DNA from: Akkermansia muciniphila
GTDB taxonomy: Bacteria; Verrucomicrobiota; Verrucomicrobiia; Verrucomicrobiales; Akkermansiaceae
Direction: 5' to 3'
Length of the DNA stretch: 60,745 bases
Assembly (NCBI GenBank): GCA_945901795.1
Contig: CAMDLP010000014.1
Span: 1 to 60,745 of the forward strand
Position 1 is the first letter of the stretch; every line of letters begins with the position of its first letter. Position numbers and translations under genes: made by a program. The notes under the pieces were generated by a model. It saw only the letters and a program-made list of their open reading frames with translations, made no database searches and had not been told where the DNA came from. Below are positions 14,693 through 24,756 of this stretch, one piece after another.

Positions 14693-15142
14693 GTGAAGCG
14701 CCAGATCCTTCGAAACTCCCTTTTGGCATGCCTGCTGATCTCTGCGGCGTTCGCGGCGTGGAGTTGGTTCCGGCCCTACGCATGGCGTCCGGATCCCGCG
14801 GCGCGCTGCAAAGTCGTGGAAACCCTAGTCACCCGCGATCAATCCTATTTCTGGGTCGATGTCCGCCTCAAGGTGAACCCCGGGATGACTCACGATCTCC
14901 AGAAACCCGTCCGCCTCGAAACCGCCGCCGGCGCGAAACACGAGCCAGCCGACACGACGTTCGCCGGAACCGAGGGGCAGGGGACCACCGAGATCTGGTT
15001 CAAATTCTGGCTCGAGCCCGCCGATCTCGCCGGCCCTCTCACCTTGGATCTGAATGACGGAAAACTCCTGATCAAAACCGGAAACACCGTCCCCGAACTC
15101 GCGACCTCCACTTACCAGAACTTCACCACCAACCACTGGTGA
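14693..15142 (+). CDS. Single-span membrane-anchored protein of unknown function
   Basis: A 149-residue protein with GTG start (14693), placed after the amt terminator. A basic N-terminus (VKRQILRNSLLACLLISAAF) forms one membrane span. A periplasmic domain of about 115 residues has alternating beta-type sequence: QSYFWVDVRLKVNPGMTHDL, TEIWFKFWLEPADLAGPL, LDLNDGKLLIK. I recognise no family. The start codon of coaX lies three bases beyond its stop, so the two are co-transcribed. An in-frame ATG at 14612 would translate through the terminator hairpin and is rejected. Confidence 0.7.
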   Translation: MKRQILRNSLLACLLISAAFAAWSWFRPYAWRPDPAARCKVVETLVTRDQSYFWVDVRLKVNPGMTHDLQKPVRLETAAGAKHEPADTTFAGTEGQGTTEIWFKFWLEPADLAGPLTLDLNDGKLLIKTGNTVPELATSTYQNFTTNHW

Positions 15143-15145
15143 CCC

Positions 15146-15886
15146 ATGGCCTGGCTCCTGATCGACAACTCGAACACCCGCACGAAATTCGCCCTCGGCG
15201 ACGCCGACCGCCTGCTGCCGTGGCGCGATGTGCTACCGACCGCCGAAATCTCTCCCGACTCGCTGGCCGCGCTGCTCGCGGAAATTCGCTTCGACGCCGT
15301 GATGGTCTGCTCCGTCGTCCCGGAAAAAGCCGCGATCCTCCGAGCCCGCTTCGAGGAGAAATACCCGCTGCATTTTCTCAATCACCAGAGCCCGCTCGGC
15401 ATGGGCATCGACTATCCGCTGCCCTCGCAGATCGGCGCGGACCGCCTCGCCAATGCCGCCGGCGTCCTCAGCCGCCACGGAGTTCCCGCCGTCATCATCG
15501 ACTTCGGCACCGCCGTCACCTTCGACGTCATTTCCGCCGCGCCCGCCTATTGCGGCGGCGTGATCGCCCCCGGCCTCGGCGCGATGTCAGGCTATCTCTC
15601 CCGGAAAACCGCGCTGCTTCCCGAGATCGAGCTCGTCGAACCCGCGTCCGCCATCGGCAAATCCACCGTCCACGCCATGCAGGTCGGCGCCGTTTTCGGA
15701 TACCGCGGGTTGGTGAGGGAAATCCTCGCACGGATCTGCGCCGAACTCCCCGGCAAGCCGAAAATCATCGCCACCGGCGGCGACGCGGCGCTCATCGCCC
15801 GCGGCTTGCCCGAGATCGACGCGGTCGATCCCGACATCACCCTCGACGGCCTCCGCCAAGTGGCCGCCCGCGTGTTTGGTAATTAA
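15146..15886 (+). CDS. coaX: Type III pantothenate kinase
   Basis: First step of coenzyme A synthesis, the feedback-insensitive CoaX type of the ASKHA fold. The 246 residues contain LLIDNSNTRTKFAL (phosphate-binding loop, D-x-G/N-N-T), VCSVVPEK, the pantothenate-site GADRLANAAG, VIIDFGTAVTFDVI (second D-F-G-T-A motif), GGVIAPGLGAMSGYLSRKTALLP and a GGDAALIA near the end. Length and order match the family. Last gene of a short operon with the preceding membrane protein. Confidence 0.93.
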   Translation: MAWLLIDNSNTRTKFALGDADRLLPWRDVLPTAEISPDSLAALLAEIRFDAVMVCSVVPEKAAILRARFEEKYPLHFLNHQSPLGMGIDYPLPSQIGADRLANAAGVLSRHGVPAVIIDFGTAVTFDVISAAPAYCGGVIAPGLGAMSGYLSRKTALLPEIELVEPASAIGKSTVHAMQVGAVFGYRGLVREILARICAELPGKPKIIATGGDAALIARGLPEIDAVDPDITLDGLRQVAARVFGN

Positions 15887-15917
15887 ATACGCACCATCCA
15901 ACACCTCTCTTCCCTTT

Positions 15918-16082
15918 ATGCCTGACAGCCCCCTGACCATCGGCATCGACTTTGGCGGCACCTCGGTGGAAATCGCCGTGGTTTTCCAAAGCCACATCAT
16001 CGACCACGCGCCGCCCATCGCCACCCAGGAATTCACCGGCCCTGACGAGCTGATCGCCGCCCTCGCCCGCGAAGCCATTTGA
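15918..16082 (+). pseudogene. Truncated ROK-family kinase N-terminus
   Basis: A 54-residue frame MPDSPLTIGIDFGGTSVEIA, then a hydrophobic strand, QEFTGPDELIAALAREAI and stop. The D-F-G-G-T-S/K loop is the phosphate-binding motif of ROK sugar kinases/glucokinases, which are about 300-330 residues long. The sugar-binding and zinc motifs are missing and no continuation is found before the superoxide dismutase gene, which starts 46 bases later. Most likely a deletion relic. A functional 54-residue peptide is improbable. Confidence 0.7.
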
Positions 16083-16127
16083 ATCAGCGTTTGAATTTTC
16101 CTCCCGCTCCGCTTAGCTAGTCCGACC

Positions 16128-16859
16128 ATGAAAAATTCACACCCCCTCGACCGCCGTCATTTCGTGAAACTCGGCACCCTCGGCACCCTCGCCGCCCTGC
16201 TGCCTCAAGCCACCAGCGCGCAAACCACCGCCATCCACAAGCTGCCCGCCCTGCCATACGCCTTCGCCGCTCTGGAGCCGCACATCGACGCCCGGACCAT
16301 GGAGATCCACCACGGCAAGCACCACGCCGCCTACATCAACAATCTCAACACCGCCCTCGCCACCGCGCCCGAGCTCGTCAAGCAACCGCTCGAATCCCTG
16401 CTCGCCAGCCTCCCCACCATCGGCAACGAAGCCCTCCGCGCCACCCTCCGCAACAACGGCGGCGGCCATTGGAACCACGACTTCTTCTGGAAAACCCTCG
16501 CTCCCGCAGAAAAATCCGGCAAGCCATCCGCCGAACTCACCGCCGCCATCGACGCCGCGTTCGGCTCGATGGAGGGCTTCAAGAAATCCTTCGGCGAGGC
16601 CGCCGCCAAGCGCTTCGGTTCCGGCTGGGCCTGGCTCATCGCCAAGGACGGCAAACTCAAAATCACCAGCACCGCCAACCAGGACAACCCCGCGATGAAC
16701 GGTCTCGTCCCCGACGCCGACCTCGGCACCCCGCTCCTCGGCCTCGACGTCTGGGAGCACGCCTACTACCTCCACTACCAGAACCGCCGCCCCGACTACA
16801 TCGCCGCCTGGTGGAACATCGTCAACTGGCCCGCCGTCTCCGAGCGTTTCAAAGCCTAG
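16128..16859 (+). CDS. sodA: Exported Fe/Mn superoxide dismutase
   Basis: Dismutes superoxide. The 243-residue protein has a twin-arginine type leader ([20 protein letters not shown], cleavage near TSAQ), so it probably acts folded in the periplasm. The catalytic domain starts [20 protein letters not shown]. The four metal ligands are visible as the His in [16 protein letters not shown], the second His in [10 protein letters not shown], and the Asp and His of [13 protein letters not shown]. The WWNIVNW end is typical. Fe versus Mn cannot be decided. The Tat leader is unusual compared with cytosolic SodA/SodB. Confidence 0.92.
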   Translation: MKNSHPLDRRHFVKLGTLGTLAALLPQATSAQTTAIHKLPALPYAFAALEPHIDARTMEIHHGKHHAAYINNLNTALATAPELVKQPLESLLASLPTIGNEALRATLRNNGGGHWNHDFFWKTLAPAEKSGKPSAELTAAIDAAFGSMEGFKKSFGEAAAKRFGSGWAWLIAKDGKLKITSTANQDNPAMNGLVPDADLGTPLLGLDVWEHAYYLHYQNRRPDYIAAWWNIVNWPAVSERFKA

Positions 16860-16939
16860 CCCGAAGAGCCTACCAAGCCCATCGGGGGGCTGTTCAACCT
16901 GTAAACGTGCTAGCTATTCCCTTGCCAGCGCTCTCGGGG

Positions 16940-18037
16940 ATGTTTGAATTTTCCGACATGAAAAAAGAAGACCGCGAGTTCCTGTTCCATCTGTTGGAAA
17001 CCCCGAGCCCCACGGGGTTCGAAATGCGCGGCCAACAGGTCTGGGCGGACTGGATCAAAAGCTACGCGCCCGAGGTTACCTGCGACGCCTACGGCTCGAC
17101 CTGGGCGACGCTCCCCGGCAAGTCCAAGCGCATCGTCATGCTGGAAGCCCACGCCGACGAGATCGGCTACATGATCAAGCACATCGATGAGCGCGGATTC
17201 CTCCGTCTCGACCGCGTCGGCGGCTCGGATGCGGCCACCGCGCGGGGCCGCCGCCTCACGATCCTCGGCGACAAGGGGCCGGTCTCCGGCATCATCGGCA
17301 ACACCGCCATCCACCTCCGCCGCGACGAAGCCGGCCAAGAAAAAGCGCCCCACGTGCATGACCTGTGGGTTGATGTCGGCGCCTCGACCGCCGCCGAAGT
17401 CACCGCGCTCGGCATCCGAGTGGGTCATCCGGCGGTCTATCAGGATGGCCCGCTGGAGCTCTCCCACAAGCGCCTGATCGGCCGCGCGCTCGATAACCGC
17501 ATCGGCGGTTACATCATCGCCCAAGTGATGAGACGCATCGCCGCCGGCAAAAAAAAGCCCGCGTTCACCCTCGTCTGCCTGAATGCCGTGCAGGAGGAAA
17601 TCGGTGGCCACGGCGCGATGATGGCGACCTATCGCCTCAAGCCCGACGTCTGCGTCTGCCTCGACGTCACCCACGCCACCGACACTCCCGGACTCGACGC
17701 CGCCAAGCACGGCAGCGTGAAACTCGGCGGCGGGCCGACGCTCACCCACGGCACCGCCAATCACCCCATCGTCGTCCAGCGCCTGCTAGACGCCGCCGCC
17801 AAGATCAAGGTGCCGATCCAGCATGAAGCCAGCAGCCGCTTCACCGGCACCGACACCGACAAGATTTTCCACAGCCGCGAAGGCGTGCCGAGTGCGTTGG
17901 TTTCCCTACCGCTGCGCTGCATGCACTCGGTGGTGGAAACCGCGCACCTCGACGACATCGAGCACAGCATCAGCCTGCTCACCGAATTCGTCCTCTCCCT
18001 CTCGGAGAAAGACCAGTTCCGGCAGATGCTGAAATAA
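16940..18037 (+). CDS. M42-family metallopeptidase (glutamyl aminopeptidase/FrvX-like)
   Basis: A cytosolic di-metal aminopeptidase that forms tetrahedral complexes and trims peptides. About 365 residues. Metal and catalytic residues are recognisable in order: EAHADEIGY (His and catalytic Asp), ALDNRIGGY (bridging Asp), AVQEEIGGHGA (catalytic Glu and ligand Glu), DVTHATDTPG (Asp) and LRCMHSVVE (His). ATG at 16940 (MFEFSDMKKEDREFL) and at 16958 are both possible. The choice affects six residues. Not obviously in an operon with sodA, since the gap is about 80 bases. Confidence 0.9.
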   Translation: MFEFSDMKKEDREFLFHLLETPSPTGFEMRGQQVWADWIKSYAPEVTCDAYGSTWATLPGKSKRIVMLEAHADEIGYMIKHIDERGFLRLDRVGGSDAATARGRRLTILGDKGPVSGIIGNTAIHLRRDEAGQEKAPHVHDLWVDVGASTAAEVTALGIRVGHPAVYQDGPLELSHKRLIGRALDNRIGGYIIAQVMRRIAAGKKKPAFTLVCLNAVQEEIGGHGAMMATYRLKPDVCVCLDVTHATDTPGLDAAKHGSVKLGGGPTLTHGTANHPIVVQRLLDAAAKIKVPIQHEASSRFTGTDTDKIFHSREGVPSALVSLPLRCMHSVVETAHLDDIEHSISLLTEFVLSLSEKDQFRQMLK

Positions 18038-18068
18038 AAACCGACGGCCGATCGAAACCGGCCGCCGG
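18031..18068 (-). terminator. Terminator of hsp20, between convergent genes
   Basis: CCGACGGCCG (18041-18050) and CGGCCGCCGG (18059-18068) pair with one mismatch. On the minus strand the stem is followed by TTTTTATTT. It serves the hsp20 gene and may partly stop the converging peptidase transcript. Confidence 0.7.
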
Positions 18069-18085
18069 CGGGAGCATTCGTTGGT

Positions 18086-18535
18086 TTAGCGGACTTTCAC
18101 CTCGATGGCCTTGGTCTTGGTCTCGATATCTTTCGGGACATGCACCGTGAGCAGGCCGTTCTCATATTTCGCGGTCATCGCTTCGGGCTTGGACGTTTCA
18201 GGCAGGGTGAAACTCCGTTCGAACGAGCCATAAGACCGTTCGATGCGGTGATACTTCTTGCCCTTTTCCTCCTTCTCGAACTTGCGTTCGCCGCGGATTT
18301 GGAGGATTCCGTTTTCAATGAGGACCTTGACGTCGTCTTTTTTGACGTCCGGCAGTTCCGCCTTGATGATGAATTCATTGTCGTCCTCGGTCACATCGAC
18401 CGGCGGAGCCCATTCGGCAAAGCCGAAGCCTCCTTCGCCTTCCGTGCGCATGGCCGGGCGTCCGAACAAGGTTGTCAGTCTGTTTTGCATCTCGTTCAGC
18501 TCGGCGAACGGATTCCATTTTGCGAGTGTGTTCAT
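18086..18535 (-). CDS. Small heat-shock protein (Hsp20/alpha-crystallin)
   Basis: An ATP-independent holdase chaperone of 149 residues. The N-terminal arm NTLAKWNPFAELNEMQNRLT is typical of class A bacterial sHsps. The alpha-crystallin domain (about 42-135) begins WAPPVDVTEDDNEFIIKAEL and contains LPDVKKDDVKVLIENGILQI, the RSYGSFERSFTLPE strand and the signature A-x-Y-E-N-G-L-L-T-V-x-V-P-K. The domain structure is complete. The upstream space (18536-18662) contains a large dyad at 18608-18644 that may be regulatory. Confidence 0.93.
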   Translation of the reverse strand: MNTLAKWNPFAELNEMQNRLTTLFGRPAMRTEGEGGFGFAEWAPPVDVTEDDNEFIIKAELPDVKKDDVKVLIENGILQIRGERKFEKEEKGKKYHRIERSYGSFERSFTLPETSKPEAMTAKYENGLLTVHVPKDIETKTKAIEVKVR

Positions 18536-18607
18536 GGTAGTTTAGTTGATCCGGCGGGAGGTTGTCTGCCGAGGCGGTTCGCCGGATTGACGGAACCCCG
18601 GCAAGAG

Positions 18608-18644
18608 GGACGGGAAGTTTCCTCGTATGGAAAACGTCCCGTCC
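18608..18644. promoter_or_regulatory. Large inverted repeat between the PocR regulator and hsp20
   Basis: GGACGGGAAGTTTCC (18608-18622) and GGAAAACGTCCCGTCC (18629-18644) form a 15-bp stem with a 6-base loop. It lies 64 bases upstream of hsp20 and 19 bases after the end of the regulator gene. There is no T-run on either side. It could be a terminator of the regulator gene or an operator/RNA element for hsp20. It is not the CIRCE sequence. Confidence 0.5.
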
Positions 18645-18662
18645 TTCTGTGGATATCTTCTC

Positions 18663-19640
18663 CTATATGATCGCGGATTGCTTCCCGGTTCTTGTCAAAG
18701 GCCGCACATCTTTTACACCCGCCAGCCAGCCGGGCAGCTCTTCACGGTATTTCGACGGGCATTGGCCGGTGATTTCCTTGAAGACCCGGTTGAAATGGGT
18801 GATCGACTGGAAGCCGACCTCGAAGGCCACTTCGGAAATCCGCACCTGTGGATTGAGCAGGAGATTCTTGGCGGTCTCCACGCGGGTGCGCGCCACATAC
18901 TCGGTGAAGGTGAAGCCGGTGGCCTCCTTGAACTTCCTGCAGAAATAACAACTGCTCATCCGGGCCTGTCCGGCCACTTGCTTCAGCTCCAGCGGCTCGC
19001 CCTGGTGCTCGTGAATGAACTGGCGGGCACAGGCGATGTTAGGAGCCTCCGAGTTGCCGTTGCTCAACAGGAGCTGGCCGGCGACCAACGACAAATGCCC
19101 GGCGAAAATCGCCAGCAGGTCGAGGATGGACCGGTATTTCTCCGGCGGCATGACCGGGGTGGAGAAATACGCCCGGCTGAGTTCCGCCTGGTCGAAATCC
19201 GCGCCCCCCTCTCTCAAATGCCGGGCGATTCTCTCAAACCGCGGCCGTGAAGGTTTGAGAGTGGCGACCTCCCCGGTCCGCAGAAAAGCGATGGTTTTCT
19301 CGCCACTGCGGATGGCCACGCTGCTTTCGCACAGCCCCGCGAAATAGGTAAAAGTGCGCGGCCCCGCCAGTCCGTCACCCGTCGTTTCCTGCTGCGAGCA
19401 CAAGCAGGCGGCGCATGTCTGATGATGCCGCGCCAGCAATTGACAAAAAGGATTTCCCTGATGGTTGGCGCGGCAGAAGAACTGCCCGTCTCCCGCCGGA
19501 GCGAGGCTCAAGGGCAGCCCGGTGGCCTCGCTGAACGCCCGCTCGTAATCCCGATACAACGCGGATTGCTCCAGCTGCTCCACAATCCGGTCGTCCCGCC
19601 ATTCTTTCGCGGGTTCCCAAGCTGACATCGGCTCATTCAT
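18663..19640 (-). CDS. AraC-family regulator with PocR sensory domain
   Basis: A 325-residue transcription factor. Residues about 30-190 form a PocR-type ligand pocket: LPLSLAPAGDGQFFCRANHQ, a Cys-rich stretch CAACLCSQQE, and FTYFAGLCESSVAI. Residues about 215-310 carry the two AraC helix-turn-helices: LKQVAGQARMSSCYFCRKFK and ISEVAFEVGFQSITHFNRVF. PocR-AraC proteins usually sense small hydrophobic molecules or diols and activate a catabolic operon. No such operon is adjacent on this strand. The PSD1/DUF1501 pair lies just upstream on the same strand. Target unknown. Confidence 0.85.
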   Translation of the reverse strand: MNEPMSAWEPAKEWRDDRIVEQLEQSALYRDYERAFSEATGLPLSLAPAGDGQFFCRANHQGNPFCQLLARHHQTCAACLCSQQETTGDGLAGPRTFTYFAGLCESSVAIRSGEKTIAFLRTGEVATLKPSRPRFERIARHLREGGADFDQAELSRAYFSTPVMPPEKYRSILDLLAIFAGHLSLVAGQLLLSNGNSEAPNIACARQFIHEHQGEPLELKQVAGQARMSSCYFCRKFKEATGFTFTEYVARTRVETAKNLLLNPQVRISEVAFEVGFQSITHFNRVFKEITGQCPSKYREELPGWLAGVKDVRPLTRTGKQSAII

Positions 19641-19733
19641 ACGCGTTTTCCTACCTGTGCCATATTCCTGAAATGCGCGTCCGGGTCAAACTTAAAGCGG
19701 CTCCGGCGGTTATCCGTTAGGATTCGGCTTGGC

Positions 19734-21220
<1,487 letters not shown>

Positions 21221-21224
<4 letters not shown>

Positions 21225-24034
21225 CGGGTGAGAGCGGAGTCCAGGTTGAGAATCGTGTTCGCCACGAGCACGAGTGCGGCGGCTGCCGGTGTTTCCGCGA
21301 GCTTGGCGGATCCGGCGGGATCTTTCTGATAGTCGGAAACGCAGTCGGCGAGGAGGGCGGCGAGTTCGTCGAGCATCGCGGGCGAGGCGACTTGCTGGGT
21401 GGCGAGCAGGATGCCGAACGCGAGCTGCGCCGGAAGGTCCGCCGAGCGCGCGGTCATGCGTTTGGCGAATCCCTGGGCGGCCTCGATGTGGGCGGGATCG
21501 TTGAGGGTGACCAGCGCCTGCAACGGCGTGTTGCTCACCAGCCGGCGGGCGCTGCACAGGTCGCGGCTCGGCGCGTCGAAAGTGAGAAATCCCGGAAATC
21601 CGCTGGTCCGCTTGGAGTAGGTGTAAAGCCCCCGGCGGTAGCGGTCCTCGCCGGTCGATTCCTTCCAAGTCGCGCCGCTGTAAACCGAGTTCCACACTCC
21701 GTCGGGTTGCGGCGGATAGACAGGCGGACCGTGCATTTTCGGCGAGAGCAATCCGGCGACGGCGAGCGCCTGGTCCCGCACCATTTCGGCGGAAAGCCGG
21801 TTGCGCGGACCACGGGCCAGCAGGCGGTTGGCGGGGTCGTTCTCCACGAGTTCTTTCGACGCGCGGTGGGTCTGGCGGTAGGTCGAGGACAGCACGATTT
21901 CACGGAGCATGGATTTCACCGACCATTTGAAATCGCCTTGAAAGCGAAGTGCAAGATGATCCAACAGTTCCGGATGGCTCGGCGGCGTGCCGGAAGTGCC
22001 GAAGTCCTCCGCGGTCTGCACGATGCCAGTGCCGAAAAGCTCGCCCCACAGCCGGTTCACCATCACGCGGGCGGTGAGCGGGTTTTGCGGGCTGGCGATC
22101 CAGCGCGCCATGTCGAGGCGGCTCATGCCGTCCTTCGTGGTGTTGTTAGCCAGCAATTCCGGCACGCCGGTCGTCACCACGTCTTCCTTGGACAAGCGGT
22201 TGCCGCGGGCGAAGACGCGGGTCTCGCGGGCGGGGCGCTCGAGCATGACAGGAACCATCTTGCCCTCGATGGTTTTGTATTGCCTGGCGATCTCGTCGCG
22301 GGATTTCCAGATGGCGGCGCGCTGCGGGTCGTCCACCAGCGTCGTCCATTCAGGGCTGTTGGAAACATCCACGGCAAAGCGCCGGACCGGGGTGGCTTGA
22401 GAGCCCGTGGTTGCGCCATTCTGGGTCATCGAGATTTCCAGTCGCGCGCCGGGACCGGGATTCACCGCTTTTTCCGGAACGAAGACGAACCAGCGCGGGC
22501 CTTCGAGTTTCGGAAAACCGCCGATATTGCCGCCGGGTTCGGGCTCGACGGGATCGCCCAGATGATCGACAAAAACCTCCTTCATCGCGACGGGCGTGAC
22601 CGCTCCGGTTGGATCGATCAGGTTCACCTCGAACTTCGTGACCAGAGAGCCGCGCTCGGGCCATTTTTTCGGGTCGTCTTTTTCCGGCAGGATTTTCAGG
22701 CGCAAGGCGCTGAACGCCGGTGCCGGACCGGACACCTTGTGGATATTTCCTTTCGGCAAGGTGCCTTCGCTGCGGATCGTGCCGTCGTCAGAAATCGCCA
22801 GTTTTCCATGGCTTGGAGCGAGGGTGTCGGGCGTGAAGGGTTTCCAGTCGGTGGAGGATTCCGCCAGGTCGTGGCCGGCCCGGTTGAGCTGCTCGCGGAG
22901 AATTCGGATGTCGATTTCAAGCGCCGAGGCTTCGACCGACTTGGCGGGATCCGTCGGCACTTTCATGCGCGGGAAATCGTCGTCCTGGTCGAAATCCGCA
23001 GTGCTGTTGAAGAAGGCGGTGAACTTGTAAAACTCGTCGTGCCCGATGGGGTCGTAAGGATGCGAGTGGCATTGCACGCAGCCGAAGGTCGTCGCCTGCC
23101 AGGTGGTCCAGGTGGCGCTGACGCGGTCGATCACGGCAGCCACGCGGAACTCCTCGTCATCGGTGCCGCCCTCGGTGTTGGTCTGCGTGTTGCGATGGAA
23201 CGCGGTCGCTAGGCGCTGGTCAGGAGTGGCGTTAGGCAGCAGGTCGCCGGCGAGTTGCTCGACGGTGAACTGGTCGTAAGGCATGTCCGCGTTGAACGCG
23301 CGGATCACCCAGTCGCGGAACGGCCAGACGTCGCGGTGCGGGTCTTTTTCAAATCCGTAGGTGTCCGAGTAGCGGGCGAGGTCGAGCCAGACCGCCGCCC
23401 AGCGCTCGCCGAAATGAGGAGAAGCTAACAAGCGATCCACCACCGCGGCGCGATCCGTTTCCGCGACCGCCAGATCCTCCGGTGACGGCGGCAGCCCGGT
23501 GAGGTCGAAGCTCACCCGTCGCAGCCACTCGGCGGGGCTGGCTTCGGGCGACGGCTTGAGGTTTTCCCGGTCGAGGCGTTGCAGGATGAAACGGTCGAGC
23601 GGCGCGGTCGGCCATTTTTCATCGGAAATCTTGGCCACCGGTGTTTCCTTGGGCGAGACGAACGCCCAGTGGTTCTGCCACTCCGCGCCTTCGGAAATCC
23701 AGCGCTCGATGAGCGCGATCTCGGCGGCGGCCAACGGCGGACCGTGTTTCGGCTTGGGCATGATCTCGTCCGGATCGGTGCTGCGGATGCGGCGCAGCAT
23801 GTCGGACTCCGCGGGCTTGCCGGGGACGATGGGATGCTCCCCGGACTTCCCCTTCCCCAGCGCCTTTTCCCGATAGATGAATGAGATTTTCCCGGCCTCC
23901 TTCACCCCGCCGTGGCAGGCGGTGCAGTGCTTGGTAAGGATCGGTCGGATGTCGCGATTGAACTCCACGCGCTCCGCGGCTCCCGCGAGGGAAGCGAGTA
24001 GGAAGACTGGAAAAAGGCGGTGCGGGCGGATCAT
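21221..24034 (-). CDS. PSD1-type cytochrome c protein (DUF1549/DUF1553)
   Basis: A 937-residue exported protein: signal peptide MIRPHRLFPVFLLASLAGAA, an N-terminal cytochrome c domain with heme motif CTACH (37-41), then DUF1549 (about 130-330) with a second CxxCH in CVQCHSHPYDP. A divergent middle and a C-terminal DUF1553 region follow, with MVNRLWGELFGTGIVQTAED, LLARGPRNRLSAEMVRDQAL and FDAPSRDLCSARRLVSNTPL. It is translationally coupled to the DUF1501 gene. Known as planctomycete PSD1 cytochromes; probably periplasmic electron-carrying proteins with unknown substrate. A second such pair lies at 56115-59823 and is only moderately alike in length and heme sites. Confidence 0.88.
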
Positions 24035-24157
24035 CGTGCGGCCACAAAATACGCCGATATGGCCGGAAGTTTATCACTCAAATCGCGGCTCCGCCGGACT
24101 GAAAATCTCCCGCAATCCGCGGTTGGCGAACGCCGGCGCTGGCATTAGGATTTCGCC

Positions 24158-24724
24158 GTGGCCGACGATCCGTTCAATCCCAATCACCCGATCCAGCTCC
24201 AAGGGCAGCTGCTTTTGGCGGATCCGTCGTTGAGGAGCGGGACTTTCCACCGCTCGGTGATCCTGCTCGCGGAGCACAACGCGGATCAGGGCGCTTTCGG
24301 TCTGATCCTGAATCATCCGACTGGAAAAATCGTCGGTGATCTCCTGCACGGCGAGGATTTCGCCCCGCTGCGGCAGCTTGCGGTCCACGAAGGCGGGCCG
24401 GTCGCGCCGGACCAACTGACGTTTTCCTCGTTCTGGTGGAGCAAGAAACTCGGCCTGCGCTGGGCGCTGCGAATCTCCGCCGAGGAGGCCGTGACGCACT
24501 CCCATCGGCCGGGGCGGATCGTGCGGGCCTTCATCGGCTACTCGGGCTGGTCGGCCGGACAACTGGAGAACGAACTTCGCCGCAGTTCATGGATCGCCAC
24601 CCGCCCGCAGCCGGATTTGCTGGGCCACGAGCACGACCTCGGTCTGTGGTCCGAGCTGCTGCGCCATCTTTCCCCGCTCCACCGCATCCTCGCCGAGGCC
24701 CCGGATGATCCGTCGCTCAACTGA
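24158..24724 (+). CDS. yqgE: YqgE/AlgH family protein
   Basis: A 188-residue protein with GTG start. Conserved family features are GQLLLADPSLRSGTFHRSVI, LLAEHNADQGAFGLILNHPT, the VHEGGPVAPDQLTF segment and RAFIGYSGWSAGQLENEL. The family is widespread and named after AlgH, a regulator of alginate genes in Pseudomonas, but its molecular function is unresolved. Length is normal. It is 32 bases upstream of ribBA and likely co-transcribed. Confidence 0.9.
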   Translation: MADDPFNPNHPIQLQGQLLLADPSLRSGTFHRSVILLAEHNADQGAFGLILNHPTGKIVGDLLHGEDFAPLRQLAVHEGGPVAPDQLTFSSFWWSKKLGLRWALRISAEEAVTHSHRPGRIVRAFIGYSGWSAGQLENELRRSSWIATRPQPDLLGHEHDLGLWSELLRHLSPLHRILAEAPDDPSLN

Positions 24725-24756
24725 AGATTTCCGCCCGCCGATTTTCCCAATCCATC

